64,000 nucleotides of DNA from Fuerstiella sp. (GCA_022447185.1 JAKVAY010000038.1:71838-135837); one strand, 5' to 3'. Shown: positions 27,222 through 36,749, numbered from the stretch's first letter. Notes: generated by a model not told the origin, from the sequence alone. Numbers and translations are program-made.

Positions 27222-28493
27222 TCAGACGGGACCCGATCCAGCACTGGTTTCCTGGACGATTCCAGGCACTGCAAAGTCTGAAGCAAATTCTGCCACCTCG
27301 CTGCGAATCCGCGTTAATTCGGACTTGTTTTCAGTGTTTCTTAGTGTTTCCAGGATCCATGCTCCCACACGCCGCATCTCATCTGTCTTCATCCCGCGAG
27401 TCGTCAGTGCGGCCGTTCCGATTCGCACTCCACTCGGATCCAGTGGCTTCCGCGTGTCAAACGGAATCATGTTTTTGTTGACAGTGATTCCCGCATGTTC
27501 GAGCGCCGTTTCCGCGATCTTTCCTGACAGGTCCATGGCGGTGACGTCACACAGCATTAAATGGTTGTCGGTTCCGCCGGAGGCGAGTCGCAGACCTCCT
27601 GCAATAAGAGCTTCTGCCAGCGTTTGAGCATTGTCCACAACCTGTTGCGCGTACTGCTTAAAGGATGGCTGTAGCGCCTCTCCAAAACAAATCGCTTTCG
27701 CTGCCACGACATGCATTAACGGACCACCCTGCATGCCCGGGAATACGCTGCGGTCGAGATTACGTGCATGTTCTTTCCTGCACAGGACGAATCCGGACCG
27801 TGGTCCGCGCAGTGTTTTGTGTGACGTGGATGTGACGAAGTCCGCAACCGGCACAGGGCTGTTGTGGATTCCAGCGGCGACCAAGCCGGAATAATGAGCC
27901 ATATCGACCATCAACGCCGCACCATTCTCACGTGCAATGTCGGCAAATTTAGCGTGATCGATCTCTCGGGGATAAGCGCTGGCACCCGCGACGATGATTG
28001 TCGGTCTGTTTTTCTTCGCCAACGCGGCCACCTGGTCGAAGTCGATGCGATGATCGTCTTCGCGAACGCCATAATGAGTCGTCCTGTAGAGTTGTCCGCT
28101 GAAATTCAAATGCATGCCATGAGTGAGATGTCCACCGTGAGCGAGGTCCATTGCGAGAATGGTGTCGCCAGGTTTGAGCACCGTGAGATAGACGGCCATA
28201 TTCGCCTGAGACCCGGCGTGTGGCTGTACATTGGCATGTTCCGCTCCAAAAAGTTCACACGCGCGGGATCGTGCAATTTCTTCCACTGTGTCAACGTGAG
28301 CACAGCCGCCGTAGTAGCGTCGTCCAGGGTAACCTTCGGCATACTTGTTGGTCAGCACGGTGCCGGCAGCTTCCATGACTGCAGCACTCGTGTAGTTTTC
28401 GGACGCAATCAGTTCCAGCCCTTCGACCTGACGTTTGCGTTCCTGACAGATGGATTTCCAGACGGCCTCATCGGCAGATTCAAGTGTGGACAT
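27222..28493 (-). CDS. glyA: Serine hydroxymethyltransferase
   Basis: A 423-aa GlyA of normal length. The PLP-binding lysine lies in [18 protein letters not shown] (about residue 230). Family blocks [53 protein letters not shown] and [19 protein letters not shown] are all present. It interconverts serine and glycine with transfer of a C1 unit to tetrahydrofolate, so it links folate C1 pools with amino acid supply. It is divergent from the BRCT-MerR-TPR gene and convergent with the large fusion. Confidence 0.97.
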   Translation of the reverse strand: MSTLESADEAVWKSICQERKRQVEGLELIASENYTSAAVMEAAGTVLTNKYAEGYPGRRYYGGCAHVDTVEEIARSRACELFGAEHANVQPHAGSQANMAVYLTVLKPGDTILAMDLAHGGHLTHGMHLNFSGQLYRTTHYGVREDDHRIDFDQVAALAKKNRPTIIVAGASAYPREIDHAKFADIARENGAALMVDMAHYSGLVAAGIHNSPVPVADFVTSTSHKTLRGPRSGFVLCRKEHARNLDRSVFPGMQGGPLMHVVAAKAICFGEALQPSFKQYAQQVVDNAQTLAEALIAGGLRLASGGTDNHLMLCDVTAMDLSGKIAETALEHAGITVNKNMIPFDTRKPLDPSGVRIGTAALTTRGMKTDEMRRVGAWILETLRNTENKSELTRIRSEVAEFASDFAVPGIVQETSAGSGPV

Positions 28494-28697
28494 CGTTCAG
28501 TTTGGTAAGTTCGATATTATTGAAGATAAGAGTTAAGGACAGAGGCATTCATACTCGTTTCAGTAACGATTGGTTGCCCCGAATCCGATATTTTTGTCTC
28601 TTATAGCACCAGGAAGGCCGATTGCTACCGAACTTCAATTCGGTACGGTATCTTCGACATATCCAGGTCTTAATTCCTGTCCTGTCACAGTAAAGAC

Positions 28698-30050
28698 GTG
28701 CGTGTGTCTGATCGACCGGCTCATTTGAAGAGTTCTTTGCCACTATCCGGTGAGTCCGTTGCATTGACAGGAACGCTCGCGTCGATGACCCACCGAGCGG
28801 CCGGCGAATTGACAGAACAATACGGAGGGCGATACGTCCGATCCGTTTCACGTGTCGTATCTCTGTTGGTCGTAGGCGAAGAAGGTTGGCCACTTGAAGA
28901 CGATGGTCAGACATCGCAAAAACTGCTCCATGCCAGCAAGCTCATTGCTGACGGGGCGGAACTGCGGATTATTTCCGAATCGGAATGGCTGCATCTGACA
29001 GGGCTGAATGAACAGCGTGATGATATCCAGCGAGCCTACACACCGGCAATGCTTAGCCAGCTGTTGACGGTTCCAGTCAGCATGATTCGTCGCTGGGCGC
29101 GGATTGGTCTGATTCGTCCGGTCCGGCGCATTTGCCGTTTGCCTTATTTTGACTATCGTGAGGTTTCGAGTGCGCAGCGTCTTGCCAGTCTTCTCGATGA
29201 GGGTGTGAGGCCGGCGGTTTTGGAGGCGAGTCTCACACAACTGAGTCAAACACTTGCGGGGACCGACCGATCGTTGTCACAGCTGAATTTGCTGGTTCAG
29301 GATGAAAAGGTGGTGATTCGGGACCAGCATGGAGTTGTCAATCCGCGAACCGGCCAGCGTTTACTCGACTTTGATACTCAGCTGCAGATCAGAGTGCACG
29401 ACGAGGTTGCTGATGATCATTCCACCGGACCTCAGGATGTTGACGGCGAAGACGGCTCGATGCCGGCATCAATCTCGTTTGCCGAAGCGAGTTTGCGAAT
29501 TGGCGATCGAGACATGAAGGAATGGACTGCCGGTGAGTGGTTCAACGAAGGTTGTCGGCTGGCAGAAGAAGGGGCGTGCGAATCCGCGGTCAATGCGTTT
29601 CGCAACAGTCTGAGTTTGCTGGGTGCGGAATGGAACTCATTGCGCAATGCCAATCTGCTGACACTGGTGGATGGCATGCCCGATCCGGCCGAGGTGAATT
29701 TTAATTTGGCCGATTCGCTGTACCGCGCTGGCCATACGGACGCGGCAATCGAACGTTATCATTGTGCGATCGAATTTGCGCCTGATTTTATTGAAGCGTG
29801 GACCCAGTTGGGCTGTTTGCATTTTGAGTCAGGACAAATTGAAAACGCTGAAGACTCATTTCAGACGGCGATCGCCATTCATGCAGGCAATCCGGATGCC
29901 TTGCTTCACTACGCTCAATTGCTGGATTCGGCCGGGCGAGTCGAAGAAGCACTGGAATACTGGAGAGAATACCTTCGTCACGATTTCCGAGGTCCTTGGG
30001 CTGATCATGCTCGGGAACGACTGCAGGATGTTGAGACGGTGACGACGTGA
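28698..30050 (+). CDS. BRCT-MerR-TPR fusion protein
   Basis: A 450-aa protein with an uncommon domain order. Residues about 10-95 are a BRCT domain of the ligase/RFC type (SVALTGTLASMTHRAAGELT, GGRYVRSVSRVVSLLVVGEEGWPL region). Residues about 113-185 are a MerR-type winged helix (YTPAMLSQLLTVPVSMIRRW, IGLIRPVRRICRLPYFDY). After an acidic linker, residues about 265-440 carry TPR repeats (NLADSLYRAGHTDAAIERYH and AWTQLGCLHFESGQIENAED). This combines DNA-structure or phosphopeptide recognition (BRCT), DNA binding (MerR) and protein scaffolding (TPR). The start is GTG at 28698, with another GTG six bases on; no Shine-Dalgarno is clear. Function unknown. Confidence 0.8.
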   Translation: MRVSDRPAHLKSSLPLSGESVALTGTLASMTHRAAGELTEQYGGRYVRSVSRVVSLLVVGEEGWPLEDDGQTSQKLLHASKLIADGAELRIISESEWLHLTGLNEQRDDIQRAYTPAMLSQLLTVPVSMIRRWARIGLIRPVRRICRLPYFDYREVSSAQRLASLLDEGVRPAVLEASLTQLSQTLAGTDRSLSQLNLLVQDEKVVIRDQHGVVNPRTGQRLLDFDTQLQIRVHDEVADDHSTGPQDVDGEDGSMPASISFAEASLRIGDRDMKEWTAGEWFNEGCRLAEEGACESAVNAFRNSLSLLGAEWNSLRNANLLTLVDGMPDPAEVNFNLADSLYRAGHTDAAIERYHCAIEFAPDFIEAWTQLGCLHFESGQIENAEDSFQTAIAIHAGNPDALLHYAQLLDSAGRVEEALEYWREYLRHDFRGPWADHARERLQDVETVTT

Positions 30051-30109
30051 CATTGTAAATGATTGTTCGCTGACGGTGGCAGCCCGCAGTATGGACGGCT
30101 GACACGGTG

Positions 30110-30934
30110 TCAAAATCGTCCAGCTCGACGCTCCCGAGACGGCAAGATCTCCAGGCAGGTTGTCCACCAACCGCTCAGAACGGTTTCAATGAACTCGGCC
30201 GGAAGCGACTCAGCTCGCATTTCTTTCGCCAATCGGTGGTGATTGTATCGGATTGGAACAAAGTCAATGCTGACTGGTACAGCCGGCCCTGAGGGACGGC
30301 ACACAGTGGCGTCTTTGTCTGCATCTGCCCCTGTCCGAACGATAGTGGACCAGACGTGCGTTTGACCGTCATTTCCTGGCCGTCCCAAAACTCCCACGTT
30401 TATAAAGTGGCGACCATCTGTCAATTTTCGTGCCCAGCGAATTCCGGAATGAGTTCCGGCAATAACGTCAGCGTTGTATTCGGCACTCAGTCGATCCAGG
30501 AAGGCATTACTGGTTGACGATTCCCAAAGAAACTCATTCGTCTTTCTTGGACTGCCGTGACATAACAGGATTTTTAGTCCATCTGCAACCATGCGAATTT
30601 CGACAGGCAGATCTCTTAGCCATACCTTGTTGTCGTCGCTGGTGTTTTTTAGGGTGTATTCGTAACTCATTTGAGCGAAATGATTGTCGCGAGGATCCGT
30701 ATAACCACACTGACAGTCGTCGAGCTGATTTCCAATGCTGTTATCGTAGTTGCCCTGCACACACCTGATGTTGTGATTCCGCAGCAGCGGGAAAACGCGA
30801 TCCGGATGAGGGCCAAAGGCGCCGAGATCTCCAAGGCAAACAATTTCATCCACCTCACGAGACCTGGCATCCGCAATTGCGGCTTCCAGTGCCAGATAGT
30901 TGCTGTACAGACCACCGAACAGTGCGAGCTTCAT
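30110..30934 (-). CDS. Metallophosphoesterase-fold protein lacking motif I metal ligands
   Basis: A 274-aa calcineurin-like phosphoesterase fold (YfcE/MJ0936 type). Motif II GDLGAFGPHP, GNYDN, LCHGSP and GTHSG are recognisable. Motif I, which should read D-x-H-x-N, is GGLYSN at residues 7-12: the metal-binding Asp and His are Gly and Tyr. It may be a non-hydrolytic binding protein or use a rearranged site. The reading frame here is clean, so this is not a frameshift artefact. Its ATG overlaps the radical SAM stop by 4 bases (ATGA), so it is coupled to the operon. It is convergent with the BRCT-MerR-TPR gene, 59 bases away. Confidence 0.8.
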   Translation of the reverse strand: MKLALFGGLYSNYLALEAAIADARSREVDEIVCLGDLGAFGPHPDRVFPLLRNHNIRCVQGNYDNSIGNQLDDCQCGYTDPRDNHFAQMSYEYTLKNTSDDNKVWLRDLPVEIRMVADGLKILLCHGSPRKTNEFLWESSTSNAFLDRLSAEYNADVIAGTHSGIRWARKLTDGRHFINVGVLGRPGNDGQTHVWSTIVRTGADADKDATVCRPSGPAVPVSIDFVPIRYNHHRLAKEMRAESLPAEFIETVLSGWWTTCLEILPSRERRAGRF

Positions 30935-31842
30935 GACTTCGTCGGTCGTTCCGGAGGACTCAGGGTTGTGTTACTGCAGATTGTGCCGTACTGGTAGCAG
31001 GTATAGCACGCACCATGCTGCATAGAGAATGGCTGCAGTGATTTACCAAGTGTTTCACCCATGCGAGCATCCGAAGACTCAATCAAAATCGGACACACAA
31101 AAATTCCTCGATTCGTGACTACGCGACTGTGATTGCACAGCAACTGGTTTCGATCGAAGTCGTGCATCATTTCAGGTGTGATGCGTTCGGTGTCCTGATA
31201 ACCTTCGGTGCGGTTTTCTTCAGCCCCGATTTTCAAACGAGGCAGAATTTTTAGTCGAGGCCGACTGCACCCGTGGCTCTTTAGAACCGATCGAAAATCC
31301 TCCAGAATCTGCAGACTATCCGAGTCGTCCCACGTTTGAGTCATTGTGACAATCGGCAGAAAACCGGCATCACAAAGCAGGCTCACGCCCTGAATCGCTT
31401 TTTCGAATGTACCGGCTCCACGGACGGGGTCATTGATGTCGGGCGATGGACCGTCGATTGAGACGCGAAATTCCAGACTGAACCGGCTGGCCTGCTCAGC
31501 AGCGTAAAGTTCATTCAGCCACGAGCGACTCAATACTGTTCCATTAGTGAGTACGGTGGCGGGGCCGTACTCCAGTGTTCGTTTGAGCATTTGTCGCAGA
31601 CTTTTGTTCAGAAATGGTTCGCCCCCTGTGAAGTAGTATTCGCGTACACCATGCTGCACAGATTCCTGTAACGCTGTTTCGACGTCTTTGAACGACAGGA
31701 ATTCGAAGCTGTGGTTGTGAGGACTGCAGCTGATGAAACAGTGCTCACACGTCAGGTTGCAGACCGTGCCTGCAACCTGAAACCACAATTCATCCAGGGA
31801 ACGAAGTTCAATCGATGGATACATCGATGTTGCCTGAGACAT
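30931..31842 (-). CDS. Radical SAM protein with SPASM-like C-terminus
   Basis: A 303-aa radical SAM enzyme. The [4Fe-4S]-SAM motif CNLTCEHC gives Cys28, Cys32 and Cys35; other core elements are YYFTGGEPFLNKSL (glycine-rich SAM site) and FRVSIDGPSPDIND. Near the C-terminus a Cys-x9-Gly-x3-Cys followed by CYTCYQYGTIC looks like a SPASM/Twitch auxiliary cluster domain, found in enzymes that modify peptides or small molecules. The ATG at 31842 shares a base with the flavoprotein stop (TGATG) and has GAAGG upstream, so it is coupled. It sits between a flavoprotein and a degenerate phosphoesterase; no candidate precursor peptide is visible, so substrate is unknown. Confidence 0.85.
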   Translation of the reverse strand: MSQATSMYPSIELRSLDELWFQVAGTVCNLTCEHCFISCSPHNHSFEFLSFKDVETALQESVQHGVREYYFTGGEPFLNKSLRQMLKRTLEYGPATVLTNGTVLSRSWLNELYAAEQASRFSLEFRVSIDGPSPDINDPVRGAGTFEKAIQGVSLLCDAGFLPIVTMTQTWDDSDSLQILEDFRSVLKSHGCSRPRLKILPRLKIGAEENRTEGYQDTERITPEMMHDFDRNQLLCNHSRVVTNRGIFVCPILIESSDARMGETLGKSLQPFSMQHGACYTCYQYGTICSNTTLSPPERPTKS

Positions 31843-33026
31843 CAAGCCAGTGCCTTCATCGGAGACGGAATCTGATCGAAAAGTTGCTCAATCTGCTCAA
31901 GTCCGTTTCTCAAAAGGAACCGCGAGTCACGGCCGTAACTGGCTGCACCCAGAATATAAAAATTGGGTTCCGGATTGTGCAGAAGTTCCACAGCGCCGCC
32001 TGTCTGGTTCAGGCAATCGTCCGCGGTCTCTCCGAGGAGATGAGCGGCCAGCTTGATGGGACCTTCGGTCGCGTAGCAACGATGGATCTGCAGTTCCTCA
32101 AATGGGCGGCTGTCGGGTCGAAAACCGGAATTTGCGACGATGCGATCACAGACCAGTGTTTGCCTGTGGCCGTTAGCGAATGATACGTTCAGCCGATATT
32201 GACCACTGTTGTGTTCCATCGATTCGATCTGAGCGCCTGGACACCAGTGGATCGAGGAATCAGGATGCAGTGCCAGCGAGTTGGCCTGGTCCGTCAACGC
32301 ACGCCGTTCGGGCAAACGATCGTCGGCAACAGGTGCAATTGGGACGTCGCGAGCACCTCGTGTGATCCAGGTAACTCTGAGGCTGGAGTCCTGCATTACG
32401 CAGATCGATGTCGCGGCAGAATAGCCACTGCCGATGACAACTGTATGATCGGATGAACCATGCTGTGACTGTGGTGCCGCAATTTCGAAATCTGCATCAG
32501 TAAGACAATTTCTCTCACCGGGGCACGGAATTCCACCTATGCCGACAGACCGATGCCGTGCCGTAAATCCGGTGCAATCGAATAGGACTTCAGATTCCAT
32601 CACCGTTTCAGAACCATCCCGTCGCCGAACCAGCAGACGGAACGGAGACATTGAGCGTTCCGGTTTTCCGACGGCGTCTTTTTTTCCATACATGTTGCGA
32701 CTGACAGTAATCAGCTCAGTGGATGTTTGAATCTGTTTCCGCAGCTGTTCACTCTTTGCCAAAGGACTTAGATAGCGTCGTACGTACGCATCTCCGGTGA
32801 GCAGTTCGTTACCGTGTGGCAGCGGTGCGGTTTCGGCGGCAGCAGCTCGCCCCGCTTCTGTGCTGTTCATGGAAAACGGTGTGAACAGTTTCACATGGGG
32901 CCACCGTCGTATTGCGGCCCCAATGTCCCCTCGTTCCAGTACGGTGACATGGAACCCGTTTATTGTGGCCTGTAGCGCTGCATGCAGACCAATAGGGCCG
33001 GCTCCCACGACGATGAGACGGTTCAT
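31842..33026 (-). CDS. FAD/NAD(P)-binding oxidoreductase, first gene of the radical SAM operon
   Basis: A 394-aa two-dinucleotide-binding flavoprotein. The FAD site is RLIVVGAGPIGLHAALQA at the N-terminus, a second GxGxSA-type motif lies in TVVIGSGYSAATSICVM, and the middle DCTGFTARHRSVGIGG matches flavin-linked monooxygenase/reductase text. The early segment WPHVKLFTPFSMNSTEAG is typical of a group of unassigned proteins. It could be an oxidase, monooxygenase or disulfide-type reductase. The ATG at 33026 has a strong Shine-Dalgarno (GAGGAA about 7 bases upstream), so the longer ORF start at 33059 was rejected. Its stop overlaps the radical SAM start. Confidence 0.82.
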   Translation of the reverse strand: MNRLIVVGAGPIGLHAALQATINGFHVTVLERGDIGAAIRRWPHVKLFTPFSMNSTEAGRAAAAETAPLPHGNELLTGDAYVRRYLSPLAKSEQLRKQIQTSTELITVSRNMYGKKDAVGKPERSMSPFRLLVRRRDGSETVMESEVLFDCTGFTARHRSVGIGGIPCPGERNCLTDADFEIAAPQSQHGSSDHTVVIGSGYSAATSICVMQDSSLRVTWITRGARDVPIAPVADDRLPERRALTDQANSLALHPDSSIHWCPGAQIESMEHNSGQYRLNVSFANGHRQTLVCDRIVANSGFRPDSRPFEELQIHRCYATEGPIKLAAHLLGETADDCLNQTGGAVELLHNPEPNFYILGAASYGRDSRFLLRNGLEQIEQLFDQIPSPMKALA

Positions 33027-33426
33027 TGTTTCCTCGAAAAACCCCAATCCGTTTGACACAGACTTCCATAACGTCCAGTCGTCTTACACGAAAGCTCTCA
33101 ACTTGAGAAGCCGTCCGTGGATTCGTGGCGAAAAATGTGAATCGGTTTGCCGTTTGCCGTACCTGGCAAATTTGAGCTCACCTGTTCGCGATGGGCGAGT
33201 TGAGACCTGTGAAGGTCAACATGGAAACTTCGTGATCCTTAATGTTTCGCAAATCTCACCAAACTGCCCGCTTTTACCAGTGGGTACAATCAGGATTTTC
33301 AATGAAGGCACGCGACGGGATACCCGATAACACACTACGGACAACGACGGGGGCGAGATCGGGTTGGTGCAGCGATGGCACCCTTGCGGGCGATTGACCG
33401 CACGAAATGAACGGAGAGGGGTGCTC
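33027..33426. other. Divergent intergenic region, no gene recognised
   Basis: 400 bases between the flavoprotein operon (minus) and the 75-aa gene (plus). It should hold both promoters. I found no strong inverted repeat or recognisable coding sequence. Confidence 0.4.
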
Positions 33427-33654
33427 ATGCGGACTCGACTAAAGCTGTTTGTCGGCGACGACAGCCGGCAGCATGAGGAATCCACGGCACCACATGCTGC
33501 AATGCCGCTGGAGGACTTTGCTCGGGTAATCGCTGATGCGGTGGCGTGGGATCGAACCTGGCTGCAGGATTTTGCCGATGACCAGGTGATTGTTTCCCAG
33601 GATTTGTATGAAATTATCCGGATCTGTGACGACAGCCATCAATTCCGGGCTTAA
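33427..33654 (+). CDS. Small conserved protein of unknown function (75 aa)
   Basis: The chosen ATG at 33427 has a GGAGAGGGG Shine-Dalgarno just upstream; an earlier frame start at 33364 lacks one. The product starts MRTRLKLFVGDDSRQHEES and continues with MPLEDFARVIADAVAWDRTW and FADDQVIVSQDLYEIIR. It is soluble, acidic in its second half, and has no signal peptide or cysteine pair. It resembles short planctomycete proteins I cannot assign. Being divergent from the flavoprotein operon it may share its control region, but a shared role is not shown. Confidence 0.6.
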   Translation: MRTRLKLFVGDDSRQHEESTAPHAAMPLEDFARVIADAVAWDRTWLQDFADDQVIVSQDLYEIIRICDDSHQFRA

Positions 33655-33858
33655 TCCTTAACCACTCGCAGCAGCCGGACGATTCAGCTCCGGCGTGGCC
33701 GTGGCATATCATATATTCGTGGGCAACGGGCGATCAGACAAAACTGAAGCCGTTATTCCGTGTGCTTTGGCTGGAAATGAAATTAGTCGTCACCGTGCGG
33801 TTCCGTTGCGCAGAAACTGCGCCTTGCAATTCCGCAGACGGATCTTCAACATCTCTAC

Positions 33859-35205
33859 ATGCACGAATCGGGTCGTCAGGACGCCATCAAAATCTGGCGG
33901 ACAGCTGTTCAGGCAGTCAGTTCTGAAACTCTCGTGCGCCAGTCTCTGTTTGTAGATGGCAATACACTCATAATTAATAACCAGCGAATTCGATTGGTTG
34001 ACGTGGGGCATATTGAGATCGTGGGTGCCGGCAAAGCCGGTGCTGGAATGGCTCGTGGTGTGGAGCAGGTATTTGACGACCTTCCCGACTCGATCACATG
34101 GTCGGGATGGATCAATGTGCCCGATGATTGCGTTGACAAGCTCGATCGTATCGTACTGCATAGCGCTCGGCCTGCGGGAGTGAATGAGCCGACCCAGGCG
34201 GGTGTCGATGGAACAGTCGAGATCATGCGACGCGTCTCACGACTCAAACCCAACGACATCTGTATCACTCTTCTTTCTGGCGGTGGGAGTGCATTGCTCC
34301 CTGCTCCGATTCACGGAGTCAGCCTCGCTGACAAGCTGGCGGTCACGAAGCTGTTATCATCTTCGGGGGCATCGATCCAGGAACTCAATACGGTCCGCAG
34401 TGGAATTTCAGCGGTTAAGGTCGGTGGTCTGGCGAGAGCGTGTTCAGCTGAGAATCTTGTCACATTGATCATTTCGGATGTGATCGGTGATCCACTGGAC
34501 ATCATTGCTTCCGGACCTACCTTGCAGCCCTCATTACACGAACGTGCTGATCCGCTGGAAGTGCTGCTGCGGTTTGATCCGGATTTGAGTCAAACGCCCC
34601 GGTCGATCGTTAACGCTCTTCGTCAACCTGTTGAATACGATGTTCCTCGGTGCAGGGGGCACAATCACATCATTGGAAATAATCACGTCGCTCTCTGTGC
34701 TGCGGAAAAAGTCGCCCGGGATCTCGGCTACGAAGTGGAATCCTGGGGATCCGAAAATGCAGGAATTGCGTCGGATCTCGGAAAACGACTCATTGTGCGA
34801 CTCGATGAGCTCCGACGTGTTGTGCAAAACACGGGGCGGCCGAAGTGTCTGCTGGCAGGCGGCGAAACCACAGTTCAGTTGTGCGACGAGTCCATTCGCG
34901 GGAGGGGCGGTCGAAATCAGGAGGTCGTTCTGAGTGCCGTTGTCCGGCATCCGGATCCCACATTCTGGCGAGGAGTGTCACTCCTGTCCGGGGGGACTGA
35001 CGGTGAAGATGGTCCTACAACATCCGCAGGCGCTGTGGCCGACGAAGAACTCGTTGCAGCAGTTCATGCTGGAAGGATCAGTCCCGAAAGGTATCTCCGT
35101 ACCAACAATGCCTGGCCGTTTTTCAACCAAACTGGAGGCCTGTTGAACACCGGTCCAACCCACACGAACGTGATGGATGTTCAGGTGGGCCTTGTTCGTT
35201 CCTAG
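33859..35205 (+). CDS. Glycerate 2-kinase (DUF4147/MOFRL family)
   Basis: A 448-aa type-II glycerate kinase. The N-terminal DUF4147 shows ILVG-like text VGAGKAGAGMARGVE, SGGGSALLPAPIHGVSLADK and LSSSGASIQELNTVR; the C-terminal MOFRL domain has LLAGGETTVQLCD, GRGGRNQEVVLSA and LLSGGTDGEDGPTTSAGAV. It phosphorylates D-glycerate with ATP to give 2-phosphoglycerate, used in serine-cycle or glyoxylate-derived carbon recovery. With glyA in the same window it could link C1 and C3 metabolism, but the two genes are not adjacent. The start ATG at 33859 (MHESGRQDAIKIW) is typical of the family. It is monocistronic. Confidence 0.9.
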   Translation: MHESGRQDAIKIWRTAVQAVSSETLVRQSLFVDGNTLIINNQRIRLVDVGHIEIVGAGKAGAGMARGVEQVFDDLPDSITWSGWINVPDDCVDKLDRIVLHSARPAGVNEPTQAGVDGTVEIMRRVSRLKPNDICITLLSGGGSALLPAPIHGVSLADKLAVTKLLSSSGASIQELNTVRSGISAVKVGGLARACSAENLVTLIISDVIGDPLDIIASGPTLQPSLHERADPLEVLLRFDPDLSQTPRSIVNALRQPVEYDVPRCRGHNHIIGNNHVALCAAEKVARDLGYEVESWGSENAGIASDLGKRLIVRLDELRRVVQNTGRPKCLLAGGETTVQLCDESIRGRGGRNQEVVLSAVVRHPDPTFWRGVSLLSGGTDGEDGPTTSAGAVADEELVAAVHAGRISPERYLRTNNAWPFFNQTGGLLNTGPTHTNVMDVQVGLVRS

Positions 35206-35329
35206 ACCATCCGCACACATCGGCAACAGACGGAAATACTTCATCGGCGGTTAAAACTGTCCTCGGATTTTTTTTTGTGGTACACGTCCATCGTTGGTGA
35301 TGACCCGACGGTTGATAGTTGCCATGTAC

Positions 35330-36124
35330 TTACTCCGGCAGAACCTTTCTCAGCGAAACCTTCAGTTTGTCGTATGCGCTGGCCACGCGGTCCTGCAGTT
35401 TTTCCGGCTGGTCATCGAATGCGCGAATCACTTCTGTGGTCAGGCTTTTGTCGAGTCGTTCCAGCAATCCTACCGTTCGTCTCCAGACTTGATCGGGGTG
35501 AGGAGCTGGACGTTCCAGTACAGCTACCTCCCCTTCCTGCTCGCCTGGTGCCGGTGATGCCGCTCCGGATCGAAAAGGCGAATAATCTCCTCCTTCACGT
35601 AATGCACCAGCCATGGTTTCCGTGTCACTGCCGACTCTGTCCGTTCCGGCTCGGTCACCCTGCCCGCTGGAGACAAATTCAGTCGGATCCACTACGGCCG
35701 TCAGTGGAGTTGTGGTGCTGTCGACAATTAGCGGAGCAGCCCATTCTGAATAGGCTTCCTCAGATTCGACGTTGAGATCCTCGCCATTGCGAGCACGCCG
35801 CCATGCTCGCATTTCGGCGACAGTGGCAGATGTGTCATTGGCCCAGCTCAGACACTCGTCAGCATCATCCCAGTTCAGAGTTACGTAGAAATAGGACCAC
35901 TTGAGATTGGGAAAATTGTGGTATGCATCGCCAAATTTAGTCCAGACACGACGACGCTGGTAAATCTGGTCCGCACTGAGGCCCACCATTTGACCAAAGT
36001 CATGGTCAGTGCGTCCGCGAGCATATTTTTGAGTCCATTTGGATGCACATTCCCCCACGACCCAGTTGCACTGGCTGACAGCATCGCGAGCGAGTGAAAT
36101 AAGTTGTTCTTCTGATTCTGTCAC
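35330..36124 (-). CDS. Conserved hypothetical protein (about 264 aa)
   Basis: The most likely start is GTG at 36124, giving MTESEEQLISLARDAVSQC, with AGGA 9 bases upstream; ATGs at 36148 and 36175 would add residues that look unconserved. A conserved N-terminal block (residues about 15-115) contains CNWVVGECASKWTQKYARGR, MVGLSADQIYQRRRVW, LKWSYFYVTLNWDDADEC and VAEMRAWRRARNGED. The middle is a Ser/Thr/Gly-rich disordered stretch, and the C-terminus is a helical region (RTVGLLERLDKSLTTEVIRAF). The N-terminal block resembles a protein family seen in planctomycetes, with possible DNA-binding helix character. Function unknown. Confidence 0.6.
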   Translation of the reverse strand: MTESEEQLISLARDAVSQCNWVVGECASKWTQKYARGRTDHDFGQMVGLSADQIYQRRRVWTKFGDAYHNFPNLKWSYFYVTLNWDDADECLSWANDTSATVAEMRAWRRARNGEDLNVESEEAYSEWAAPLIVDSTTTPLTAVVDPTEFVSSGQGDRAGTDRVGSDTETMAGALREGGDYSPFRSGAASPAPGEQEGEVAVLERPAPHPDQVWRRTVGLLERLDKSLTTEVIRAFDDQPEKLQDRVASAYDKLKVSLRKVLPE

Positions 36125-36472
36125 GTGTTGAATCCTGAAAAGTCGCATAACGGGCTGCCGAAGCAAGCGAGCCATGCTACCGCTGCAATTCACGTCGTTC
36201 TACTCGGGGCAACGCGAACTGGAAAAATGCAGCAGTGTCCCTGAATTTCAGTGGCAAACGCCGCAAAAATACCTAACGACGAACTCCGTTAGGCCATCAG
36301 CCAGCTTTCGGACGACGAGCCGTCGTTCAAACGGAATCGACTTTTTTTGGCTTCAGCAGGCTGGATGAAACGCCGATAGTTCTCCTAGAATCAGCCAAAT
36401 TGCACCAAACGTTACTTCTTCACCAGAATACCTGGTTTGCAGTGCGTTTCGTTTAGTGGGAGCTGACTCAGC
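36125..36472. other. Intergenic region upstream of tRNA-Cys
   Basis: About 350 bases. It contains a 7-bp inverted repeat (36272-36278 with 36287-36293) of unknown meaning and must hold the tRNA-Cys promoter. No protein gene is recognised. Confidence 0.35.
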
Positions 36473-36545
36473 GGCGCGGTGGCCAAGTGGCTAAGGCAAC
36501 GGATTGCAAATCCGTCATGCGCGGGTTCGAATCCCGCCCGCGCCT
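36473..36545 (+). tRNA. tRNA-Cys (GCA)
   Basis: A 73-nt tRNA with a 7-bp acceptor stem (GGCGCGG with CCGCGCC, discriminator T), anticodon loop TTGCAAA with anticodon GCA between ACGGA and TCCGT stems, and a TTCGAAT T-loop flanked by GCGGG and CCCGC. The 3' CCA is not encoded. It is followed at once by an intrinsic terminator. It stands alone rather than in a tRNA cluster. Confidence 0.97.
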
Positions 36546-36550
36546 CTTTA

Positions 36551-36577
36551 AAACCCTGCTTTTTGCGGGGTTTTTTT
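36551..36577 (+). terminator. Intrinsic terminator after tRNA-Cys
   Basis: An 8-bp stem with one G-T pair (36552-36559 with 36565-36572), a TTTTT loop and a run of seven T residues. It lies 6 bases after the tRNA and ends its transcript. Confidence 0.88.
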
Positions 36578-36749
36578 GCTTTCGATACGTGCAGCGGACG
36601 AGAAACGCTTGCTGTCCCGCCCGGCGGACTCTTTAAGTTGGATTCCGGACGTTGACGGTCAGTCGTGCACACACCACAGACTCCATCTCGGCCCGCGTGA
36701 CGTATTTCTCATGTCATCGCGTTGTCTTGAACTTTGTGCAACATCACCG

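Noticed and set aside
36412-36672. 86-aa minus-strand ORF with GFEPAHDGFAIRCLSHLATAPL-like text
   Set aside because: It runs across the tRNA-Cys gene; this peptide is a well-known artefact of reading tRNA antisense.
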